Below, one piece after another: positions 55,464 through 64,000 of a stretch of 64,000 nucleotides of DNA. The translations under genes were made by a program, and so were the position numbers. Location: assembly GCA_949358305.1 (NCBI GenBank), contig OX442314.1:45764581-45828580 (forward strand), in the 5' to 3' direction. The notes beneath the pieces were generated by a model, which was not told where the DNA came from, ran no database searches, and saw nothing but the letters and a program-made list of their open reading frames with translations. The stretch is from Strigamia acuminata (Eukaryota > Arthropoda > Chilopoda > Geophilomorpha > Linotaeniidae). Each line of letters opens with the position of its first letter. Position 1 is the first letter of the stretch.

Positions 55464-56981
55464 AATTAACGTAATTAACTCGCAGTTTGAATGCTACAAG
55501 AGACTTATACCAGGCCTGCACAGGTGTCTAGGGGTAAAAAGGCGATAAATGAATTCACGGATAAGTATGGGAAAATACACAAGGGATTTATTCGGTAAAT
55601 TACAATAAATATGAATAAACACTGATAATGAATTATGACTAGGGAAAGGAAATATATTGAACGATGGAATGTGAAAAGGCGCGTAACGAATTATTACGCG
55701 CGAAGCACGAAAATGGCGTGCTTTCAACAACGGCTGTTGTTGAGATGTCGGAGTCTTCTCCCTCGTTACTTACTGTACGATGGCTGTGACAGCATTCCGG
55801 ACAAGTCGACGGTGGTCCTGTGGTGGCGATGGTTCACGGCAAGTACGCGTTTTGGTTCTCCGTACGACGGCGATGGTAACGACGGGTGTCGTTACGATGG
55901 CGGTGGTTCACGTTGAGCCAACTTCGTCCACACAGGATTAGATGCGGCGCAAAAGCGAGTGCTGTCCTTGCACAATGGCACAAGGAAAGCAGAGGTCTCA
56001 ATTCACGATACAGTTACACTGGGAGGGAGGATTCTTTTCGACCCGGATTCCTTTCGACCGGGATTATTTTCGACTTGAGGTGAAATGGCCTTCCTTTCAG
56101 CCGAGTACTCTTAACACCATTCCGTCTTTGGAATGGTAACAGGAATCAAAGTCTTAAGTTTCCTGCCAAGGGTGGTACTCATAAAAATATTGTTTAGACT
56201 CTGAATCACCCTTGCAAGTGGAAACGAATTGTTTCCGGAAAAATTTAATTGTTTCAGACTCTGAATAAATTTTGTCTACCCAGAATTCCCTTGTTTTTGA
56301 TCTAAAATTTGCAACTGGTCACAGCCGGTTGCAAACAAAGGCCCCCAACTACTACAATTGAACACATTTGTTGAAAGTTAGTAGAATTATATTTTTGCCT
56401 ACATTTCAGACAAAATAAATGCTTTTTTAATTGCAAAAAGACCAAAACTGATTTTAAAATTATTTAAGACAGAAAAGTCGGACAAAGCTTCATTGTCATT
56501 GTTAGCCATTTGCAAAACAAGCAACAATGACTCACACAGTTTAAGAGTACAGAAACTTTCTGGTGACAACTTCATGACTACCACAAATTTATCAGACTGA
56601 GTAATAAGAGGATAAAACATTCCACTTGAAATGGTGCTGTTGAAAAATTAAGACTGTAAAAATATTTAGACTTTGAAAGCGTATGAGTACTAAACTTTCG
56701 ACTGGGATTATTTTCGACCAATTTTCGACCAGGAAAATTTTCGACCAGGAACTGTTTGTAACGTTGTTTAAAGGTTTTTGATGTTTTTTGAAGGTTTTTG
56801 ATGTTTTTTGAAGATTTTAGATGTTTTTTGAAGATTTCAGATGTTTTTTTGACATTTTCGTCATTATTATTATTATAAAAAAAACCCTCATTATCTATTA
56901 ATAGTATTACTATTTATTGTTACTTAAAATAAAAATAAAAATAAAAGCATCTATAAAATACAATGCGTTTTCTAGATTTTT
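55464..56981. other. Intergenic region with LTR-like and short-repeat fragments
   Basis: CAGGTGTCTAGGGGTAAAA near 55520 and the GCGCGTAACGAATTATTACGCGCG stem (split around 55680-55703) resemble a segment at 60420-60720, and both carry the reverse complement of the ACCCCTAGACA motif of the LTR family. TTCGACCGGGATTATTTTCG repeats lie at 56034-56080 and 56693-56750. AAGGTTTTTGATGTTTTTTG repeats lie at 56768-56850. No gene is recognised. Confidence 0.45.
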
Positions 56982-57058
56982 TTCGGCGCCACGTTTTTCA
57001 CATATTTGTCGACATAACTCAGCAGTAAAGGCGTCCATATCGATTCAACTTTAAACAT
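56982..57058 (-). pseudogene. Inverted duplicate of VPS13B exon 1
   Basis: On the minus strand ATG at 57058 starts a copy of VPS13B exon 1 with one amino-acid change (Leu8 to Trp) that is identical through NVAPK. Similarity stops at 56982, inside the exon, before the splice donor. No other VPS13B exon follows. It cannot encode a functional protein but may still carry promoter activity. Confidence 0.85.
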
Positions 57059-57253
57059 TCTCGCGTAAAGGCACGAATTTGCCTTATCTGGGATTCATTT
57101 CGTGTGGGTTGGGTCTGTGGGAAGAATTTAAATATTCATTTCGCGTGTTTAACGAGCAAAAAGTTGACATTGAAAGTGGCGATCAGCTGATCTTACGTGA
57201 GGTGGTCACATCACTTGTGTTTTTTACGGATCGACAGGATGGATTTTTGGAAC
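57059..57253 (-). repeat. Duplicate of the VPS13B 5' flank, part 1
   Basis: It matches 10500-10694 in reverse orientation, including CACACGAAATGAA and CACGTAAGATCAGCTGA. It is interrupted at 57254 by a TIR element; homology resumes at 58586. Confidence 0.85.
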
Positions 57254-57483
57254 AATTTTACTTTACCGGCCACCGCTCAGATCATCTCTAAAATTTGGAT
57301 ATAGGGGTATTCAAAGGTGAAAAATTGAATGGCGTTGACGGTTTTTGAAGCAAACGGAAGCGGAAGCGGAAAATAGCAGATTAATGACCAGTGATTGCCA
57401 TCAGATGTTTACTTTCTCGTTTTTCAAACCCTAATTTCATTGTTAGCTGTCAGTCATTCTCTCCCCAGCATTGTTATGCACGT

Positions 57484-58065
57484 TGTGACCGTCAGGCCAC
57501 CTGGGGTGACCTACGTCACTGCCACACACTACCATACGACCCCAAGATCACCCCCTCATTGGGCAAGGTGATTTAGCTTGGGGGAAGGAGGGAGCTGAGT
57601 GGTGTGGGGAGGATATGCAGAGAGAGAGTGTGCGGACATCGACCAGGACGGTTGTGTGTATAGAGTTCCAGGGTTGTAGTCATCGAGGGGACAAGACGTG
57701 TCCCGGCTAAGAGGACTCTGCATTCCTTCCCATTCACCACAGTGACGCTCAGTACTATGGTGGAGTCCATAGTGCAGCTTCCATGAGTGGCCACTGCGGG
57801 TCGTAGATAAGTACGACATGAATGTAAAGTTGAACTAACCACGTCACCCATTGGGCCCACGCCCAGTGTGTGACGAGTCGGTTGCCGGTGCGGCGTGCCT
57901 TAGTGGCACCCCTGCAACGGGTAACGGAATTCCCCATACCCCTAGACAGTGTAATAAAGGCCAACCAACCAATATTAGGGGAGTTCTTGTTATTTACGTG
58001 AATATGCGTCCCACATCAGTGTAATTAGTCCCCTCGTTGCTCTGGCAAAGACCATATCAGTCACA
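57484..58065. mobile_element. Solo LTR with ACGT target duplication
   Basis: The element runs TGTGACCGTC...CAGTCACA, 582 bases, and is flanked by ACGT on both sides (57480-57483 and 58066-58069). It contains ATACCCCTAGACAGTGTAAT and AAAGG, the family polyadenylation core. No internal region remains, so it arose by LTR-LTR recombination. A four-base duplication fits Gypsy-type elements. Confidence 0.85.
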
Positions 58066-58289
58066 ACGTGCGCTCTTATTGTCAGCCATCTTTATTTTTG
58101 CACCAGTTTTCCACCTGATTTCACTCAATAAAAACGTGTCGTTTCACTCCACGGTTTGTTCAGTTTCATCATCCATGCACCTAAAAGAGGCTTCCATTTC
58201 ATCCCAGGTTCGTACCCTCGTTTTTCTACCTTTGTTTTGGGGTCACCTAATCTACTAGAAACCACGCCCCTGAAACCAACCTCTGATCG

Positions 58290-58365
58290 TACATCAATCC
58301 AAACTTAACCTAACCTCACCTAACCTAACTTAACCTCACCCAACCTAACCTAACCAACCCAACTC
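58290..58365. repeat. CCTAA-like interspersed repeat run
   Basis: Irregular AACCTAACCTCACCTAACC units occur, resembling degenerate arthropod telomere-type (TTAGG)n sequence, within the TIR element at 57254-58585. Confidence 0.6.
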
Positions 58366-58585
58366 GTGACACAACAACAACATAAAGGACAACAACAACA
58401 ATGGGCCATATAATTCGGATGTTTAACCTAACCTCACCAGTATAAAACAACTACTAATAATCTCCTGATTTCCGCTTCCGCTTCCGTTTGCTCCCGAAAC
58501 CGTCAACGCCTCGTTTTCCTACACTTTAATACCCCTAAATACAAAATTTGCAGATGATCTGAGAGGTGGCCGGTAAAGTAAAATT

Positions 58586-58850
58586 ATACCTCCTGGAACA
58601 CTGTGAATGATTAATTTTCTTTTACAGACGAATATTACTTTTAGTTTCCGCAAATGTTTGGTCGGTTTGGATGATCACCGCGACCTAGTGACATCTGCCG
58701 AAAGTAAAAGTGGCCGGAGATTAGGTTTAGGGATTGAGTAAAATAAATAAATAAAAAAACCAAAGTTTAATTGTCGGGAAATGAAAAAGAAAAATTAATT
58801 AAAACATTTTGTTTTAAAATTTTTATTTTTGGTTTAAATAACTCAGGGCT
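58586..58850 (-). repeat. Duplicate of the VPS13B 5' flank, part 2
   Basis: It matches about 10175-10437 in reverse orientation, including GTGAATGATTAATTTTCTTT and CGCGACCTAGTGACATCTGC. Confidence 0.85.
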
Positions 58851-59105
58851 GATAATGGTGGCACCAGTGGAACCAAAATGGCGCCTGTTAGCAAACGCCG
58901 TTTCTGCCGTGGTGACCAAGTTTAGATGGTTTGAGACTAAATTTTTTATTTGTTTCTACTGAGGAACTTCAACATGCTGATTTCACACACCATTTAGGCT
59001 TATTTGTAAAATTAATAATAAACTTGAATGCTTCGTAGTATGTTGATGATAAGTAGCCATGTTTTATTCAGATAGCACCAGGTTTTTCTAATTTTTTTTC
59101 AAAGA
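58851..59105. repeat. Dispersed repeat, copy B (first part)
   Basis: The segment is continuous with the duplicated VPS13B flank, as in copy A. It is broken at 59105 by the insertion of a TGTGAC...GTCACA element; the rest is at 62125-62325. Confidence 0.85.
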
Positions 59106-59260
59106 TGTGACGGTTATAAACTCGTATTTAACAATGTTCACACTAGATGGCGCTGTTTAAATAACGCGCGCAGTTTAAACTCGAGAAAGCTAAAAGCAAT
59201 GATAAATCATTACTTCAAACAAGGTGAATAAAATATAAATATTTTATTAAACATAATTAA

Positions 59261-59341
59261 GTACCGGGTGGCCCACATAAAAGCGGCCCCATAATATTAC
59301 ATACACACATTTTCGAGCCGCTTTTATGTGGGCCACCCGGT
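59261..59341. mobile_element. 81-base perfect-hairpin MITE
   Basis: TACCGGGTGGCCCACATAAA with AGCGGC at the left has an exact 26-base reverse complement at the right end, enclosing about 29 bases. TA borders suggest Tc1/mariner-type integration. Perfect arms imply a recent origin. Confidence 0.8.
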
Positions 59342-59399
59342 ATTACTTACTTAATGTTATTGATTCTATCGAATTAATATTAAAGTGTACTTACCTTTT

Positions 59400-60470
59400 G
59401 AAGGGGACCAATCGGACCCTTCTTGACCCAATTCCATATTAGGTCCGAACCCCAGTCTTCTATTAGGTCCGGACTAGTGATCCACGAATCCATCGTTCCA
59501 GGCACCTGATTGGCTATTGCCAATCTGATTGTTCTCAAGAACTATGTAAGCTCTGGTTTTCCAACCAGTTATCCCCTTGGCTTGATAACTGAATATGTCT
59601 ATATTGTCTGTAGTTGAATTGTTGTTATCGTTTGATCTCACTTTCTCTATCGACACATCAGGCCTCCTCAGCTCTCCACAATTAGTATTAATACTATTTT
59701 GTTATTGTTGTTGTAGGGCTATTTCGGGAAGGCTAACTCCAGTAATAGACATGTTAAATACATGAAATGGCCCCGTAGCTTTAGCTTGCTGTTCTAAGGA
59801 GCAGCGAGATTCTGTACGGTGGCATAGTATATCGTCCATGCACGGGATGATTAACCCGTTAAACAAATACCAATCTATATGATCGGTGATAGTCGCATCT
59901 ATCTGAGCGATTGCTCGGACATGGGTCAGATGCTCTGCCAGAGCAGGTGCGCGGGAGCACGAAACAAACATGGACAACTGTCTTCTCAGGGCGAATTGCT
60001 TAACATAGGTCCTTCCATGCTCTAGTGGTCGGTAAAGAGCGTATTTACAGGTACACACGCCAGGTTGGTAGCCCGTGAGTAATATGTTAATATTACGATA
60101 AACAACTACTTGGGTATTGGTAATCCCAGCTGCTAGTCACAGGATATGTTTACCCGGTGGTTGGTACCACCGATAGCGACTTGTCGTGTACAAACAAATA
60201 CTCGGCACCTGATCACAAGATCTTGTCGTCGTAAGGCATGCTGGCGGATGGAGCCTCAACAACTCCCGCGATGGTCCCCTCGACTGTCGTGACTGTCCCC
60301 GCCCATATAATAAATTGTTGCAATCGTCCGGGATTTTCCTCTCTCGACGAATACTTACCTTGTCGGGAGCGGTTCGCAATTGAGATGCCGTTTATAGGCC
60401 TTATACTCGGCTGGCTGCGTGGTATGTCTAGGGGTAATTTTAATGAAATGAAAGACGCGGTTTGAATTGA
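59400..60470 (-). pseudogene. Degenerate coding remnant, identity unknown (Cys-containing, possibly envelope-like)
   Basis: On the minus strand, frames broken by stops and frameshifts share a coding look. A 118-codon frame (59702-60058) has paired Cys (MCTCKYALYRP, CMDDILCHRTESRC). Downstream DLIWNWVKKGPIGPLQK ends at a good splice donor (59395). The order of Cys, Trp and Gly-rich segments suggests a viral or retroelement glycoprotein relic, but this is a guess from composition. It is not functional as it stands. Confidence 0.3.
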
Positions 60471-62124
60471 CATAAAAATACAAATGAATTTTATTGGTGC
60501 GAAAATTACAAGTGATTTTCGGAAATATAAAAGAGAATTAAATGAGGTGTTTAATTAAAAAGAGAGAAGGAGTGGGAAATGAGACAAGTGAACGGTTACG
60601 CTCACTTGAAACAAAGGAATGCGCGCGAACAACGACGGTTGATCGTTGAGCGCGAGTATTTGGCGCGCAACAAACGGCTAGTTGTTGCGCTCGGAAAATG
60701 GCGAGACGGACTCGCCTGAGAAATATTATTTCTCGTTGAAAACGATGACTTTCTATCTGTAAACTCCGGAGGAAAGCTCGCAGGTGGTTTACAGATATCG
60801 GCGATGATTCTCCACGAGAAGTTTGCCGTTGACGACGACGACGAGAGTACCAGAGTTAAACTCGATGGCGCTCTCACAATATTCGACAACGAGCGGGCAC
60901 AAATTCTTTGGCGATGAACAGTGAACTCCGGAGTGAAGCTCGCAGGTAACCACCTTCTCACGATGGTTGACGGCGACGGGTTGCTCGATCGGCGATGGCG
61001 AGTCTCGGAACAAGTCAACGGGACTCGACGGCGACGGTGAGCGGAGTTTCTCGGGCGTTACCCGAAATTCGTAGTCTGTACGCAAATGTGGCTGGTTCCA
61101 CCGAATTTATTCAGTGGAAAAAGCAATGTCTCTTAACTCACCAAAACGTGTAACCCGGTCAGCACTAGAATCCATGTGTTTGAAGTTTGTAGCGATGATC
61201 GTGTGGGTGTTTGTTGTTAGTGTGTCAGTGTCAAGAGTGGGCCAAACCACCAAAATTTGGGGTTTTATGCACTCTCGAAATCTACGCACTAAATATGTGC
61301 AGATTACTAATTTTGGCACAACAAAGGATTTTGTTGCGCCAAAAGCCGTTATTATTGCACCATAACCGTTAGCTATGGGAAGGGTGGAGTGTGCCGAGCA
61401 CACTTCAAATATGCGCAGCGGATGCTGCGCAGACAACGTAATTTAGTGAAACAAAGCATTTTTGCCTCACTAAGCGGTTAATTAACGCCTCACCCCACAT
61501 AATATTGGGGTGAACCGTGTTAGGGGAGTTTTTCTCCCCTAAATTATGTAATTGTTTGGCGTGTGCCAAACACAAATAAGCTTATTACTGAAATAAAATG
61601 TTCAATACAACTTCTTCCGTGGTGACTCTTTTATTAATAAAAACGCATTAAATTTAAAGAAAAGTGGCTCAGGGTCACCACAAAATATATAACAATAAAT
61701 TGTTATATTCCACTAATGATAATTTATTTATTTGATTCTGGAATATTCTAAAGAATATTCCTAGTAAATGCGAAGGACTCTTCGCATTATTAGATATTCG
61801 AGCTGCGGACCAAATACACTTCCGTAGCGTTATTTGTGACGATGCCGCAAGTCAGCCGTATCCCTCTGGCTTCGCCCGGATCCTCAACCAGTTGATGCCG
61901 CCCGTTTACACGCGCCCAGAACCCTCAACTATGTTATTATGAATAATAAATATGTTTATGTCACTCAAAACCGTAAGTTATTTTCCATTCGATTAGTTAT
62001 TCGTAGCACACAGAATTCCGTAGCTTATCTCGGTTAGGTTGTTGTTAGTCTTAACAACGTCTTGTTTAAACCGATTTATCTCTCTTAAATGGCTAATAAA
62101 TCAGCCAAAAGTAGAATCGTCACA

Positions 62125-62325
62125 AAGATTTGATTTGATTTTATCCAATTCCTTAGACTTCATATCACATTTTATTTATTTCGTCTTATAATAGAATTCT
62201 GGCCTAACCCCTGCCATCCATCGTCCAGCCCGGCCCGGAGTGAAACCCTTCCCTCTCTGCTTGACTCCGCGGTGTCGAGTCATCCCAGTGGTATTCTCTT
62301 AATTCTTCTGAAGAATTGTCATTTT
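62125..62325. repeat. Dispersed repeat, copy B (second part)
   Basis: It continues copy B after the insertion, from AAGATTTGATTTGATTTTAT to TTCTTCTGAAGAATTG. It ends where the second secreted-gene copy begins, and replaces that copy's last exon. Confidence 0.8.
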
Positions 62326-62672
62326 TAATTATATTTGCATTGAAACAGACACTTAAAATTTGCAGTTGCTTGTTATACCTCCTTTGTTCTCATTATGTTG
62401 GTTTGCTGAGGTGTGGTGTCCATGATGGTGTCGGTCATGATGATGGTGTTTTTCTACATTTTGTGAAAAGTCAAGTAGGAATTGAGATGTTAATTTTAGG
62501 TGGAATTTACATAAGTGCAATTTACATAAGTGCATTCAAAAGAACAATTTATTTCCTTGAATTTAATGTTTTTTATTAAATACCGTAAATCTGTTTTGGC
62601 TTCACGTTTTTACATTTTAACATTAAGTAGGACAATTATCCAAAAAATTTAACAAAATTTAACATAATAAAT

Positions 62673-62915
62673 TGTTACCAGCTGCCCCCGCGCGCTGATC
62701 ACTCGCCTGCAGCGCAATGCACTTGGTAGCTGTGACACGCGGTCTGATTAGGGATGGCTAATGCAGCCATCGCATTGGGAAATGCACTTTGAGACACCCA
62801 TCATACCCCTAGACAACAATAAAGCTAATAACCAAAACTATCTTTTGTCTCTCGTGTATTTCATGGTTTATTTCATCGTGTGTGTTGTGTCCGTCCGTCC
62901 GTCCAAACACTCACA
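62673..62915. mobile_element. Short LTR copy in intron 2 of the secreted-gene copy
   Basis: TGTTACCAGCTGCCC to AAACACTCACA, with CCCCTAGACAACAATAAAG and a CCGT run near the end. Flanks AAAT and ACAT may be a mutated target duplication. Confidence 0.55.
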
Positions 62916-63137
62916 ACATACATGATTTGTAGAACTAATACCTGAGAATGGCAATATTCACTTGTGTACGATAAAAACTCGTAGACTTGTGGGTTTTCAT
63001 GTGTAAAAAAAGGAATTTCGTGTTTGAATTTGGCCTTAATATATCAGGTGCAGCTGCAGACTGTAGCTAGCTACTACGGTAACAGCATTTTAAAACGTTA
63101 GTTTTCTGCATAAGTTTTCAGCATTCCGAAAGCGACA

Positions 63138-63441
63138 TACCGTACCGCCCCGTTTAAACGCCCGGGTTCAAAAAAGCGCCGGCCCCGTTTTAGCGCCGGG
63201 AAGTCATTGGTGGTTCACTGAATTGGCGCCGGCCCCGAATAAGCGCCGGGTCTCCAAAAATCACCGATTTTTTGTGAAAAATCGGTGATTTTTGCCGAAA
63301 AATCGCCATTTTTTGCGAAAAAACAGGCGAATTTTCGGTTATGCGCCGGGTTCAAATTAGCGCCGGGCTTCAAATTGGCGCCGGGGAAGCGGCTAAAAAA
63401 AAAATTAAACGCCCGGGCGTTTATACGGGGCGGTACGGTAT
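63138..63441. mobile_element. MITE of the TACCGTA family (304 bases)
   Basis: TACCGTACCGCCCCGTTTAA with ACGCCCGGG is mirrored at the right by CCCGGGCGTTTATACGGGGC with GGTACGGTA. The interior is made of GCGCCGGG-type repeats and an internal GATTTTTTGTGAAAAATC hairpin. Confidence 0.8.
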
Positions 63442-63755
63442 TTCATAATTTGTTATACTTGTAATCAAATTTCATAAATAATTTGTAAAACCTTATTTTT
63501 TTTAAATTTATTAGTTGTTTGTTATGTTTTCCGATTATTTTATGTACGTACGGCCGTCCATTCTGCCTGCTGTACCATCAGTAGAAACGTGCGAACGTAG
63601 AAATGGTGCGAATTGACTCTGGAAAGAATAATTAAAAATAATTAAATAAATTAGATTTTAAAAAAAGGTAGGAAGTAACAGCTATTAGCCATTACTTTTG
63701 ACAAAATGACAATTGAAAGGATCAGAAAAATTGATATTTGAATATTTGCAAACAT

Positions 63756-64000
63756 CCTGATGGAACACACTACACTACTAACTTTAAGTTAATGATCGTT
63801 TGTTATATTGGCTATACTAGAATTATCTAATTTTAATTTGAATATACATTGCACATAAAAATAATACATACTGGTAGTTTGAAGCCGGTAATTTTTAATA
63901 GCACTTAAAGGTCAAGTGCACTGACTGGGCTTAAATCCTGTCCTATCATGGCAACCCCAAGTTCCATATCCAACAGAATTAAAATATATTTAGATTGAAA
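63756..64000. repeat. Duplicated flank of the secreted-gene copies
   Basis: It is nearly identical to 52455-52700, with single-base differences (for example GAGTGGGCT against GACTGGGCT). It contains the presumed promoter of the copy 2 gene and continues past the window end. Confidence 0.85.

Larger units (their letters stand above)
57254..58585. mobile_element. TIR element with about 120-base inverted ends, carrying a solo LTR
   Basis: AATTTTACTTTACCGGCCAC at 57254 and its reverse complement at 58585 begin inverted repeats of about 120 bases, which include AAACGGAAGCGGAAGCGGAA. Without the nested LTR the element is about 746 bases and has no transposase frame. It lies in the duplicated VPS13B flank. 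The target duplication is unclear. Confidence 0.75.
59106..62124. mobile_element. 3-kb insertion with LTR-type ends and AAGA target duplication
   Basis: It begins TGTGACGG and ends CGTCACA, and AAGA flanks both sides (59102-59105 and 62125-62128). The undisrupted copy C has AAGA once. The right part (from about 61835, TGTGACGATGCCGC, to 62124) looks like a 290-base LTR with AATAAA. A matching left LTR is not obvious. The interior contains minus-strand degenerate coding sequence, a stem GCGCGAACAACGACGG region and a MITE. It may be a decayed or composite LTR element. Confidence 0.6.
62379..63755 (-). pseudogene. Small secreted His-rich protein, copy 2, last exon missing
   Basis: Exons 63696-63755, 63552-63618 and 62379-62453 correspond to exons 1-3 of the gene at 51716-52454. 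Exon 1 has one change in the signal peptide. Exon 2 lacks 13 codons in frame (the DWDRDRTGR stretch). Exon 3 keeps the His cluster (KHHHHDRHHHGHH). Homology ends near 62326 at the junction with dispersed repeat B, so exon 4 is absent. Intron 2 is enlarged by an LTR fragment and a MITE. Intact frames suggest loss was recent, or that another last exon is used. Confidence 0.7.

Noticed and set aside
1-64000. tRNA or rRNA genes
   Set aside because: No cloverleaf with A and B boxes or rRNA core sequence was recognised by eye; only the tRNA-complementary primer site of the Copia element was seen. A dedicated scan would be decisive.

Overview
This is animal nuclear DNA: genes split by GT-AG introns, AT-rich introns full of minisatellites, and many transposon remnants. 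No bacterial operons, rRNA or tRNA genes were recognised. Interspersed CCTAA-like runs near 58.3 kb, a Copia element primed by initiator-Met tRNA, and abundant small hairpin DNA transposons suggest an arthropod. That placement is an inference and no species is named.

Layout. 1-3.1 kb is a tandem array of about 0.6-kb units. 3.45-4.94 kb holds a five-exon gene for a 207-residue acidic, probably nuclear protein of unknown family. 5.2-7.7 kb is a GC-rich satellite of GTTAAC-centred palindromic monomers with a higher-order repeat. 8.3-9.6 kb is a broken Copia element (gag plus one LTR, minus strand). 9.6-10.2 kb is a dispersed repeat that recurs twice downstream.

The core is two large convergent genes. 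VPS13B (COH1; bridge-like lipid-transfer protein) runs on the plus strand from 10,695 to 44,198. I traced 47 exons whose phases agree throughout; they predict about 3,938 residues, close to the human length. MAD1 (spindle-checkpoint scaffold) runs on the minus strand from 50,519 to 44,220 in 14 exons, predicting 722 residues. Their stop codons are 21 bases apart, so their 3' UTRs must overlap. Most long introns of both genes contain a private tandem array, several in fold-back arrangement, plus nested DNA transposons, solo LTRs, and a MULE element with a 466-codon transposase ORF near the end of VPS13B.

51-64 kb is accessory sequence. It contains a small His-rich secreted-protein gene (minus strand), a second copy about 10 kb away that has lost its last exon, and a small secreted-protein gene made of very short exons. 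It also holds an inverted duplicate of the VPS13B promoter and first exon, broken up by a TIR element carrying a solo LTR and by a 3-kb TGTGAC...GTCACA insertion.

All gene names rest on reading translated sequence against remembered family features. Exon boundaries are hand-made splice models; transcript data would be decisive.
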